Shown one piece after another: positions 36,925 to 44,749 of a stretch of DNA of 64,000 nucleotides. Made by a program: the position numbers and the translations under genes. The DNA is from an uncultured Clostridia bacterium. Its GTDB lineage: Bacteria; Bacillota; Clostridia; Christensenellales; Borkfalkiaceae. The first letter of the stretch is position 1. Each line of letters begins with the position of its first letter. The stretch spans positions 1 through 64,000 of the forward strand of contig CAKQMB010000011.1 of the NCBI GenBank assembly GCA_934254825.1, read 5' to 3'. The notes below the pieces were generated by a model. The model saw only the letters and a list, made by a program, of their open reading frames with translations, was not told the DNA's origin and searched no databases.

Positions 36925-37713
36925 CTACACGTTGCGTTTTATTCCACGGCGGATCGCGCCGAAAAATCCCGAATATTTCGAAATGTAATCGTAAATTTTA
37001 CTTTTGCCCGAAGCGACGTTTTGCGCAAGCGTTTTGAACGCTTTAAAAGAGGGCGAGTCCGACGGAATAAGCCCCGCGTTACGCAAAAAAACGTTATCGT
37101 CCTCGGGGATAACGCCCGCAAGCGGACACCGAAGAGTTTTTTCGATCTCCTCGGGCGAAAGCATATCGCCACTCGCGACGAGATCGCCGCGAATTCTGTT
37201 CACGACAAGCCTTATCGATTTAAGTCCGTAACCTCTTAAAAGCGACAGAACCTTGTCCGCGTCTCTGAGACTCGAAAGCTGCGGCGTGGTTACAACCAAC
37301 GCCTCCTCCGCCGCCTTTACGGCGATAGAAAAACCCTCGTTTATCCCTGCGGGACAATCGATCACTATGTAATCGAAAAGCGAAGAAAGTCCCTCTATAA
37401 GTTCGTTAACGCCCTTTTCGTTTATGGTATCGCGTGAAAAGGAATGGACGGACGGGAGAATAAAAACGTTCTTCGACGAAGGGCATTCCACAAGCGCCTG
37501 CTTTGCCCTGCATCTGCCCTCCACGCAATCGGCGATATCGTAAATCACGAGATTTTCCACGCCCGTTACGACGTCGAGATTATTCAAGCCGAAATCGGCG
37601 TCTATTATGCAGACCCTTTTCCCCGCGCGGGAAAGGCGTATGCCGAGATTTGCCGCAACCGACGTTTTCCCGACTCCTCCTTTACCCGACGTAACGACTA
37701 TTTTCCTTGCCAT
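36925..37713 (-). CDS. minD: MinD, septum-site ATPase
   Basis: 262 residues. The deviant Walker A is GKGGVGKTS at residues 10-18. DADFGLNNLD and VIDCPAG are the MinD/ParA switches. The C-terminal amphipathic membrane-targeting helix is present (FFGAIRRGIKRNV). It positions the division inhibitor at the membrane. AAGGAG precedes the ATG. No minC is adjacent, so MinC must be encoded elsewhere or be absent. Confidence 0.95.
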   Translation of the reverse strand: MARKIVVTSGKGGVGKTSVAANLGIRLSRAGKRVCIIDADFGLNNLDVVTGVENLVIYDIADCVEGRCRAKQALVECPSSKNVFILPSVHSFSRDTINEKGVNELIEGLSSLFDYIVIDCPAGINEGFSIAVKAAEEALVVTTPQLSSLRDADKVLSLLRGYGLKSIRLVVNRIRGDLVASGDMLSPEEIEKTLRCPLAGVIPEDDNVFLRNAGLIPSDSPSFKAFKTLAQNVASGKSKIYDYISKYSGFFGAIRRGIKRNV

Positions 37714-37764
37714 ACTTTCTCCTTTTCATAAGCCGATTAAAACCTCAACAGAACCCCGTCAAGC

Positions 37765-37810
37765 GGTTCAAATCCCGCTCGGCTAGCCACAAGTAATTGT
37801 GTTTGAACCC
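37765..37810 (+). repeat. 46-bp dispersed repeat with tRNA 3'-end likeness
   Basis: It starts GGTTCAAATCCCGC, continues CTCGGCTAGCCA and ends TTTGAACCC. It matches 55259-55304 (reverse orientation) with three or four mismatches. The ends GGTTCAAA/TTTGAACC are inverted repeats. The left half looks like a tRNA T-arm, acceptor strand and CCA, but no 5' half exists. The rest of 37714-38012 holds only the terminator at 37966. Confidence 0.7.
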
Positions 37811-37965
37811 GCGGCTATCCGTTTTCACCCGCCGCCGTTAAAACGGTTCGGCTTGCCGATTTCTCGCTCCATTTTACCATAAATAAAGCGTTTTAAAAGC
37901 ATAACCTTAGTCGTATTATGCCTTATTTTATCGAAAATTCCTTCCGCCACGAACAAGGATAAACA

Positions 37966-38000
37966 GACAAAAAAACGGAGCCGTTAAAAACGGCTCCGTT
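37966..38000 (-). terminator. Terminator of the toxin-antitoxin pair
   Basis: AACGGAGCCGTT pairs with AACGGCTCCGTT, followed by a T run on the minus strand. Confidence 0.88.
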
Positions 38001-38012
38001 CAAATATATATT

Positions 38013-38345
38013 TCAATCCGTTATTTCGAGACGGATTTTTTCAAGATTTCTTTTTCCGTATATGATACGGACGATTATTATTTCCCGCTTCGCCTCTCCC
38101 GCAAGATAATACATTATGTAATTATCGATTACAACCTTTCGAATATCTTTATTTGGCAGAAACTCGTTTTCAACAAGCATTCCCGAAAGCGGAAACTTTC
38201 GCAAATTGTCTATGCTTTCGAAAACTTTCTTAAAAAAAGATACCGCAGCAGACGGATTAAACAATTTTTCGCGTATATATCGTATAATTTCATCCAAATC
38301 GTTTTCTGCGTTTTCGGTAAATTTATACGAATATTCAAAGTCCAT
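38013..38345 (-). CDS. RelE/ParE-family toxin
   Basis: 110 residues. Family segments: FTENAENDLDEIIRYI at the N-terminus, the LRKFPLSGM turn, and the C-terminal strands VVIDNYIMYYLAGEAKREIIIVRIIYGKRN. Members either cleave ribosome-bound mRNA (RelE) or poison gyrase (ParE); I cannot tell which. It overlaps the antitoxin gene by 11 bp, the usual coupling. Confidence 0.9.
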   Translation of the reverse strand: MDFEYSYKFTENAENDLDEIIRYIREKLFNPSAAVSFFKKVFESIDNLRKFPLSGMLVENEFLPNKDIRKVVIDNYIMYYLAGEAKREIIIVRIIYGKRNLEKIRLEITD

Positions 38346-38592
38346 ATTTATCAGCCAGCCCCTGTTTTACGGTATCGCCGTCAACCACACGTCCGTTTTC
38401 GATATCCGAAAGTCCTTCTTTTATTTGTTTTGCTTCGTAAATTTTTTGCATGGTTTGCTCATAGTAGTCGATATCCATTACCACAAGCCGCCCGTATCCG
38501 TTTTTCGTTACAAAAACGGGACCGTTCGCTTCCGCACATTTTTTTTCTATTTCAACGGTATCCTTTAAATCTCTGATCGGAATTATGACCAT
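38335..38592 (-). CDS. Phd/YefM-type antitoxin
   Basis: 85 residues. The N-terminal DNA-binding part has IPIRDLKDT and GPVFVTKNGYGRLVVMDI, followed by a helical toxin-binding tail (KIYEAKQIKEGLSDIENGR). GGAGG lies 9 bp before the ATG. It should neutralise the toxin and repress the operon through the palindrome at 38650. Confidence 0.88.
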   Translation of the reverse strand: MVIIPIRDLKDTVEIEKKCAEANGPVFVTKNGYGRLVVMDIDYYEQTMQKIYEAKQIKEGLSDIENGRVVDGDTVKQGLADKYGL

Positions 38593-38622
38593 ACTTTCTC
38601 ACCTCCGCGTTATTATGGCTTA

Positions 38623-38664
38623 ATTATATACTATATTATACCACAAGTCAAGTATTATATACTT
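38623..38664 (-). promoter_or_regulatory. Promoter and operator of the toxin-antitoxin operon
   Basis: Minus strand: TTGACT, 17 bp, TATAAT (38623-38651). The palindrome AAGTATTATATACTT (38650-38664) abuts the -35, a fitting site for the antitoxin. Confidence 0.7.
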
Positions 38665-38673
38665 TTCTGTTAT

Positions 38674-38709
38674 AAAAAACACGGCGGGCATCTCAGAAGA
38701 CGCCCGCCG
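38674..38709 (-). terminator. Terminator of the large lipoprotein gene
   Basis: CGGCGGGC pairs with GCCCGCCG, followed by TGTTTTTTATA on the minus strand. Confidence 0.88.
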
Positions 38710-38750
38710 CAAAATTATTAACTTTAATTACCCTGAATTTATTGCAATTT

Positions 38751-41700
38751 TTACGCGCCGTAGCTCGCGTAGTTTTTGTCGAACGAAGAAGCGGCGATTT
38801 TGAACTTGGTGATTTCCGTCGCAATGCTCGTTTTCTGAGTTATCGAAAGTCTTTCTATTCCGTCTCTGTATTTTGCGACTTCCGCATTGAGACCTTTCCA
38901 GTCAATTCCGCCCGCTTTCGGATCGGAATTGACGGCTTTGAGCTTATTCGTTATTGCGGGAAGTTCGGTTTTAAGCAGACCTTTAAGCTCGGACAAAGAG
39001 TCGTTTTTAAGGGTCTTATAGTCGCCGAGGTTGGAAACCGCGGAGCTGTCCGTCTTTTCCAGAAGCGCGTCCACGTTGTCGAAACGCGGAGCAAGCTCGA
39101 AAGCGTTCGCGCCCGAAGCTTTAAGCGATTTAAGATTTTCTATCTCGGCTTCTATCGCCAAAACAGCGTGTTTTCTGAAATACGAACCGTTATATTTAAG
39201 GTAATAATCTACTATGTAGCACTTCGAAGCGTACTCGGGAGCGATTTCGTCGACAAGCTTTACTATCGCTTTTTTCTCGATACCGTCGCGGTATGCCGCG
39301 TTAAATCCGTCGTATTTTGAATACAGCGCGAGAAGTTCTTCAACCGATTTATCGGAAGAAACGACCATTTCGAGTTTCGCCTTGTCGGAAAGTCCGATAA
39401 CGTATTCCGCATAAGCCTTGACCACTTTTCTCGTTTCGGCTTCGAATTTAGCTGTATCTATCTTAGCGAGCGAAGCCGTGCAAAGCGTTGCGTATTTTTC
39501 GTAAACGCCCGTATACGTCGCGAAAAGTTCGCTTATTTGCTGTTCGTTCATAGCTTTGAGCGAAGCTTCGGAATAAACCGTCAGGTTGTTTGTGAACGCG
39601 ATAAGTTCGTCCGTGTAATCCTTTTCCGCCGCCGTTCTCTTGGCGAAATACTTTTCCGCTTCCGCGGGGTATGCCTGCTCGAAATAAGCTTTCTGCTCTT
39701 TCGAGAAAGAATTGTAAGTACCGTTAAGAACGGTTATAAGTCCGAGATCCACCGCCTTGGCGAAATTCTCCACTTCCGTGAACAAATTGTTGCCTTTCTT
39801 TATGAGATCCGCAAAATATTTTTCGCCGGAAACATCGTAAACAAGCACTTTCTGTTCAGCCGTAAGCGCGGCATATGCGTCTTCGGCTTCGAGTACTCTT
39901 TCCTTATACAATACGTCGAGATAAGGATTTTTCACCGCTTCGACCATATCGATTACGCGTTTTGCGGCGACGATATCGTTATAAAGGGTTTCGCTGTCCC
40001 ACGCGAAGGTGTATTCGTCGAGCAGACCGTACTGCAAAGAAACAGCGAGAAGTTCGGTAGTCGCATAATCTCTGCCGTCGATATACACGTCTCCGTTGCC
40101 GACGGCAACGTCGTACGCCATAACGATTATTTTTGCGAAATTGCTTTCTGCGTTCACTTCCGCGCCGACGGAAGCGAGAGGTTTGCCGACATACGAACCG
40201 AACAACTTACCTACGGTTTTGCCCGCTTTTAAAATAATCATTTCGGGAACTTGTTTCCAGAACGCGTTCACGACGGGCATCATATCTTCTTTAACGCTCC
40301 AATAAGCGGCTTTGCCTTCTTCGTCCGTTCTTTCGACCGCGCCCAGCATAAATTCGAGGAACGCGTTGAAATCTATTCCGACATCCGTTCCGCCGTCGCC
40401 GACATATTCAACGTTTTCTTTGCTTTCTCCCGAAACGGCTATTTCGGTTGCGAACGAGGGTTTGCCGTCCTTTAACGCCACGAACATAAACTTGTCGCCG
40501 TCGACGACTATATTGAGCGAGTCGGCTTTGCCTATTTTTTCCACCCACACGGGTATATCGCCCGAAATTCCGCCCGCAAGAGAAAGAAGACTCTTCAAGG
40601 AACTGTCCAAAGTTATATTTACTTCGGCTTTCAGGGCTTTTGCCGAGGGTTTTAAAATATCGTAACTTAATTTAGCCGAAGCGTGAACGTTGAAACCGAA
40701 TGCGGAAACATCGGCTTCCGCGCCGAATTTGATCGTTTCGGGTTCGTAAACGTAATCGTTTATGTCTGGAACGGGGAATTCTTCTTCCGAAAGGTTAAAC
40801 TTCGCGCCGCAATCTATTATGTCGGTTTTGAGTCCGAACGAAATATTTCCGATACGATCGGAAGGTATGTACAATTTAACGTTCAGATCGTAAGCCGAGT
40901 CCACGTTATCGCCCGCAAGTCCGAGCTGTCTGAGCGCGGTTTTGATCGCCACGTCGATTTTGAAATCGTTGAGCCTTATCGTGTAATAAGCGCCGTCTTC
41001 CTCTATCTTTATGAGCGAAGCGGGATCGAGCGAACCGATTATCGAAGAAATACCGCCCGAGGAGTCGTCGTCCGAACCGTCCTCGCCGCCGACGGAAACG
41101 ACGTCGGTCGCGATCTTAACGCTGCCGAGGCTTAAATAAATCTTTCCGTCGTGATAAACAACCGAGAACACGTCCTCGTAAGTTCCGAGCGAAAGTTTTA
41201 CGTCGATAAGCGAAGCGATATCCGCGTTATCGTCGTTTAAAATGGTATCGAGATCGGCTTTCGCGTTGATTTTTACAGGAACTTCCAGACCGTTGTAACG
41301 AAGATTTCCCGTAAGCGCAACGCCGTTTTTGATATCGCTTTTTAAAAGCGCGGCTACTATCTTTTCGCTCGCTTTATCTACGGGCTTTTCTTCGGTGGGA
41401 ACTATAACCGAAGGCTTTTCGGTGACGGCTTCGTCGAAAGCCGCCTCGTCGGGAATGGAAACTTTGCCGTTTATATCGTAAAATACGACTTCGTTCTTTT
41501 CCGTGCAGGGAATTTCGCCGAGTACGGAAACGTTCACCTTATATTTGCTCTCGTAAGAGAACTTAACGGGCGTGTAATCTTCCTTAACGGTGAGATAAGC
41601 GACCGTATCGTCGGTAAAGACGGGATAACCGTTGAGTTTACCGAACTCTTTCATTTGTTTATATAATAAGACGTTGCCTTTTTCTTTATCGAGAACTATC

Positions 41701-42254
41701 TTAAATACATAATTTCCGTTTGCGGACTCGGTAAGTTCCGCGCTTTTGATCGTTTCGTCGTTGAAAACGTGACCGCTCAAAAGCTTGGTCGGCAAAACGC
41801 CGTAAACTTCCTTATACGCGATCGCGGAAGTGTTGACAATTTCTTTTCCGTTCTTTCTGTAAGCGACGTTATCGCCTTTTCCGAACGCTTCGTGCTTTAC
41901 CGAAACGAACTTGGAATAGGAATTGCTGAACGTATAGTACTTATCGCCGCTTTTGATCATTCCGCAATCGTTCTTCTGAACGTAATTGAAAAGACCGCCC
42001 GCTATCGTCGAAACCGCCGAACCTTTACTTTCCGTTCTGTAAGAGTCCAATGCGGAAAGTTTTCCGAGACTTATGTACAAAGCGTCCTTAGGAGTACTCT
42101 CGCTCGGCGAAGAATTCACTTCGCTCGTGATCACCTTGTCGCTGTCGGATTTTATTTCCGGAATTTTATCCGACCCCTTTTTACACCCCGCGAAAAGGAA
42201 AAGCGAAATGACGGTCATAACCGCCAACGCCCAAATCAGAACCTTTTTTTTCAT
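38751..42254 (-). CDS. Giant lipoprotein (1167 residues) of unknown function
   Basis: The lipobox is LFLFAGC (Cys near 24). Residues 50-260 and 300-690 look like repeated beta-rich, LolA/LppX-like sheets (for example DVKLSLGTYEDVFSVVYHDGKIYLSLG). From about 760 to the end it is all helical, with units such as YAALTAEQKVLVY typical of rod-like surface modules. I know no function. I chose ATG 42254 with AAGGAG about 8 bp upstream; the longer frame has no binding site. It is monocistronic, with its own terminator. Confidence 0.7.
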   Translation of the reverse strand: MKKKVLIWALAVMTVISLFLFAGCKKGSDKIPEIKSDSDKVITSEVNSSPSESTPKDALYISLGKLSALDSYRTESKGSAVSTIAGGLFNYVQKNDCGMIKSGDKYYTFSNSYSKFVSVKHEAFGKGDNVAYRKNGKEIVNTSAIAYKEVYGVLPTKLLSGHVFNDETIKSAELTESANGNYVFKIVLDKEKGNVLLYKQMKEFGKLNGYPVFTDDTVAYLTVKEDYTPVKFSYESKYKVNVSVLGEIPCTEKNEVVFYDINGKVSIPDEAAFDEAVTEKPSVIVPTEEKPVDKASEKIVAALLKSDIKNGVALTGNLRYNGLEVPVKINAKADLDTILNDDNADIASLIDVKLSLGTYEDVFSVVYHDGKIYLSLGSVKIATDVVSVGGEDGSDDDSSGGISSIIGSLDPASLIKIEEDGAYYTIRLNDFKIDVAIKTALRQLGLAGDNVDSAYDLNVKLYIPSDRIGNISFGLKTDIIDCGAKFNLSEEEFPVPDINDYVYEPETIKFGAEADVSAFGFNVHASAKLSYDILKPSAKALKAEVNITLDSSLKSLLSLAGGISGDIPVWVEKIGKADSLNIVVDGDKFMFVALKDGKPSFATEIAVSGESKENVEYVGDGGTDVGIDFNAFLEFMLGAVERTDEEGKAAYWSVKEDMMPVVNAFWKQVPEMIILKAGKTVGKLFGSYVGKPLASVGAEVNAESNFAKIIVMAYDVAVGNGDVYIDGRDYATTELLAVSLQYGLLDEYTFAWDSETLYNDIVAAKRVIDMVEAVKNPYLDVLYKERVLEAEDAYAALTAEQKVLVYDVSGEKYFADLIKKGNNLFTEVENFAKAVDLGLITVLNGTYNSFSKEQKAYFEQAYPAEAEKYFAKRTAAEKDYTDELIAFTNNLTVYSEASLKAMNEQQISELFATYTGVYEKYATLCTASLAKIDTAKFEAETRKVVKAYAEYVIGLSDKAKLEMVVSSDKSVEELLALYSKYDGFNAAYRDGIEKKAIVKLVDEIAPEYASKCYIVDYYLKYNGSYFRKHAVLAIEAEIENLKSLKASGANAFELAPRFDNVDALLEKTDSSAVSNLGDYKTLKNDSLSELKGLLKTELPAITNKLKAVNSDPKAGGIDWKGLNAEVAKYRDGIERLSITQKTSIATEITKFKIAASSFDKNYASYGA

Positions 42255-42501
42255 AATATGTAACTCCTTAATGTTTCGTTTTTTACCCGACGCGCTCAGC
42301 CGCAGGCGATTTGCCCGAAACGATTTCTCCCGCGCCACGGTTTTTTACGGCGAACCCCCGCTCGCCTTTTACGCCCCGAATTGTAATCCGATTTAAAAAA
42401 AATATCAAGCGATTAGGCAAAAAATCCCCTCTCTCCTTATTCTACGGGTCTCTATATAGTAGAGAAAGTCATTCTCTCGTTCGGAGAATTGCAAATAAAG
42501 C

Positions 42502-42531
42502 TTGACATAAGTCGATTAACGGTGGTATAAT
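42502..42531 (+). promoter_or_regulatory. Consensus promoter giving a probably leaderless mRNA
   Basis: Perfect TTGACA, 18 bp, perfect TATAAT. The ATG lies six bases after the -10, so the transcript should start at or next to the start codon. The spacer contains the 15-bp dispersed motif. The gap 42255-42501 holds nothing else I can name. Confidence 0.85.
42505..42519 (+). repeat. 15-bp dispersed motif, 13/15 copy
   Basis: ACATAAGTCGATTAA, with the 13-bp core intact, inside the promoter spacer of the membrane XRE gene. Confidence 0.65.
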
Positions 42532-42537
42532 TCGAGT

Positions 42538-43200
42538 ATGGATTCCCAGATAGAAAAAAATATTGCCAAAAACATAAAAGAGATGCGTCTCGAAAGCGGA
42601 ATGAAGCAATCGGAACTCGGCGAGAAGATTTCGTATTCCGACAAGACAATCTCCAAGTGGGAGAACGGTTCGTCCGTTCCCGACATAACCGCGCTTTGCG
42701 CCGTCGCCGAGCTTTTCAACGTTAAAGTGGACGATCTCGTAAAGGAAAACGCCGTCGAAATTCTTAAAAAGAAAAGCGAGCCGCAAAAACCAAAAAACGA
42801 CTCAAACGATATCGCGATGCTCTGCTTGTCTGTTCTTTCGGTGTTTACCGTCGCCGTTATAATCTATGTCGGCTTTATGATAATCAAAACCGAAAAATAT
42901 TGGCAGGTGTTCGTGTGGGCGGTTCCCGTTTCGGCGTTTATATGCCTTAAATACAATAAAGTTCACGGCAATATAAAATGGGTGAACACCGTTTTGATGT
43001 CGCTTATAGACTGGGGGCTTATCGTTGCGGCATATCTTCAACTTATATCATACAACCTCTGGCCTATATTCTTTATAGGAATACCTTTGCAGGCAATGAT
43101 AGTCATTTCCACGCTGTTCCAAAGCGGCGGCAAGAAAAAATCGTTCATATCCCTTTCGATCTTCAAAGCTCCCGACGAGCGGAACGACAAGGACGATTAA
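42538..43200 (+). CDS. Membrane-anchored XRE-family regulator
   Basis: 220 residues. An N-terminal helix-turn-helix (IKEMRLESGMKQSELGEKIS, then DKTISKWENGSSVPDITAL) is followed by a charged linker and four hydrophobic helices (about 92-115, 122-137, 147-167, 172-190), and a basic tail. The fusion suggests a regulator that senses membrane state or a partner protein. No Shine-Dalgarno is visible; the ATG coincides with the predicted transcription start. Confidence 0.85.
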   Translation: MDSQIEKNIAKNIKEMRLESGMKQSELGEKISYSDKTISKWENGSSVPDITALCAVAELFNVKVDDLVKENAVEILKKKSEPQKPKNDSNDIAMLCLSVLSVFTVAVIIYVGFMIIKTEKYWQVFVWAVPVSAFICLKYNKVHGNIKWVNTVLMSLIDWGLIVAAYLQLISYNLWPIFFIGIPLQAMIVISTLFQSGGKKKSFISLSIFKAPDERNDKDD

Positions 43201-43222
43201 ACAAAATTTCGGCTTTCAGCCA

Positions 43223-43268
43223 CAGGCAACCGACGCGCTTATTTACTTCGGTTGCCTGATTTTATTTT
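43223..43268 (+). terminator. Terminator of the membrane XRE gene
   Basis: CAGGCAACCG pairs with CGGTTGCCTG, followed by ATTTTATTTT. Confidence 0.85.
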
Positions 43269-43547
43269 GCCGAAAGAGGTATAAAAACCCTTTTTTAGGA
43301 GAAAATTAAACCGTGTCAAGGAAAAAATGAGTGAAAATTATTTCACCAAAGATATATTTCGCCGTCAAACGCGTAACATATGTTCGGGTTATAATTACGG
43401 TGTAATCTGAAAGGGGCGTTACGAAAGCTCCCGACAAGATCGGAAAGATGCGGAACACGCAGATTTTCATTAAAGATTGCAATCGCAAAAACAAAACAAG
43501 CCCACCCCAAGTTTTTTCTTGTTTTTATAAATCATTCTCCATTATAG

Positions 43548-43581
43548 CCCGAAGCCGCAGAAAATTTTCTGCGGCTTCGGG
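43548..43581. terminator. Long perfect hairpin
   Basis: CCCGAAGCCGCAGAAAA and its complement form a near loopless 17-bp stem. Its U-tract is poor. Between 43269 and 43547 I see only very short frames (one 27-codon frame at 43327 after AAGGA), which I do not call genes. Confidence 0.5.
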
Positions 43582-43621
43582 TTATTTCGGGAAATTTTGA
43601 GTCAAACTTAAAGCCGAACGT

Positions 43622-43650
43622 TTGATTTTTTACGAAAAAACAGGTATAAT
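43622..43650 (+). promoter_or_regulatory. Promoter of the metal-efflux permease gene
   Basis: TTGATT, 17 bp, perfect TATAAT, about 125 bp before the ATG. Confidence 0.75.
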
Positions 43651-43670
43651 ACGGGTTGAACCGTCCGACC

Positions 43671-43722
43671 GCGGATTTTAACGGCAGATTTTAACGGCGA
43701 ATTTTAACGTCGGATTTCAAGC
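43671..43722 (+). repeat. Four 13-bp tandem repeats in the permease mRNA leader
   Basis: Units at 43671, 43684, 43697 and 43710 follow the pattern GCGGATTTTAACG with one to five changes. They lie in the transcribed leader between promoter and start codon. Confidence 0.75.
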
Positions 43723-43776
43723 CGGAAAATTCAAACCGCGGGCGAACAGCGAAAAAACATCGAAAGGAGGACAGAT

Positions 43777-44664
43777 ATGCGGGAAATAATAACAGATTGC
43801 CTTTCGGACAGCTTGAAAATGCTGCCCATAATATTTTTAACTTACGTCATCATCGAAATTATCGAACGCAAAGCCGAATTCGCGAAAAACGGCAAATTCC
43901 TTACGGGGAAAGCCGCGCCGGTGTTCGGTTCTCTTTTCGGGGCGTTTCCGCAGTGCGGAATTTCCGTAATGTCGGCAAAACTTTACGAAAAAGGACTTAT
44001 AGGCGTAGGAACGCTGCTCGCCGTGTTCGTTTCAACGAGCGACGAAGCCTTTTCGATACTCATTTCGAGTCCGCAAAGATTAACGCTTGTCCCTTTACTT
44101 ATTATAAAAATCCTGCTCGCGATAGTTATCGGCGAAATCGCGAACGCCTTATTCAAAAAGAAAACGATCCCGGAAGACGAAGATTTCGAACACGAAGAAA
44201 TCTGCGCGCACTGTCACAACCACGGCACGGAAGAGACCGAGGGCGAAAAAAAATCGCAGGTGATTTTGAAACGTTATCTGCTTATCCCCTTTCTCCACTC
44301 TCTTCAAACGTTCGCTTACGTTCTCGCCGTAACCCTTGTTTTCGGAATTTTATTCGCCGAGGGCGGAATTATCGGAGCGGAAAAGCTCGCGGCGTTTTTA
44401 GATGGTTCGGAGTTTTTCGCGCCGTTTATCACCGCGCTTGTAGGGCTTATTCCGAATTGCGCCTCGTCGGCGGTTATAACGAGCGCGTATATAAACGGGG
44501 CGATATCTTTCGGCGCGATGACTGCGGGGCTTATTTCCAACGCGGGCGTAGGTCTTGCGATACTTATGAAAAACACCAAACAAATCAAACGCAATCTTTT
44601 GATAATCGCTTCGCTGTATTTAATCGGCGCGATAACAGGCGTTATTATTACTTTAATTTACTGA
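43777..44664 (+). CDS. Putative heavy-metal (arsenic/manganese) efflux permease, ArsP_2 type
   Basis: 295 residues, about ten membrane helices in two pseudo-symmetric halves. Conserved segments are FGSLFGAFPQCGISVMSAKLY in the first half and ALVGLIPNCASSAVIT in the second, each with a central Pro-x-Cys. A hydrophilic His/Cys loop (EEICAHCHNHG) separates them and could bind metal. This fits the family annotated as arsenic efflux or putative manganese transporter; the true substrate is uncertain. AAAGGAGG precedes the ATG. Confidence 0.82.
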   Translation: MREIITDCLSDSLKMLPIIFLTYVIIEIIERKAEFAKNGKFLTGKAAPVFGSLFGAFPQCGISVMSAKLYEKGLIGVGTLLAVFVSTSDEAFSILISSPQRLTLVPLLIIKILLAIVIGEIANALFKKKTIPEDEDFEHEEICAHCHNHGTEETEGEKKSQVILKRYLLIPFLHSLQTFAYVLAVTLVFGILFAEGGIIGAEKLAAFLDGSEFFAPFITALVGLIPNCASSAVITSAYINGAISFGAMTAGLISNAGVGLAILMKNTKQIKRNLLIIASLYLIGAITGVIITLIY

Positions 44665-44682
44665 TTTACCGAATATAATTAA

Positions 44683-44729
44683 AAACGGGCTGCCGAAAGC
44701 TTTTTGAAAAAGCTTTCGGCAGCCCGTTT
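44683..44729. terminator. Bidirectional terminator between convergent genes
   Basis: A 23-bp stem, AAACGGGCTGCCGAAAGC..., with its complement. T runs lie on both sides in the appropriate orientation. Confidence 0.88.
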
Positions 44730-44749
44730 CGCTGTTTTTTAATATTATT

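Noticed and set aside
37765..37810. A real tRNA gene
   Set aside because: Only the T-arm and 3' end are tRNA-like; there is no D-arm, anticodon arm or matching acceptor strand upstream.
43306..43494. Minus-strand 62-codon frame and a plus-strand 27-codon frame at 43327
   Set aside because: No recognisable family. The plus frame has a fair binding site and nearby text vaguely resembles a serine-recombinase start, but it is too short and interrupted to support.
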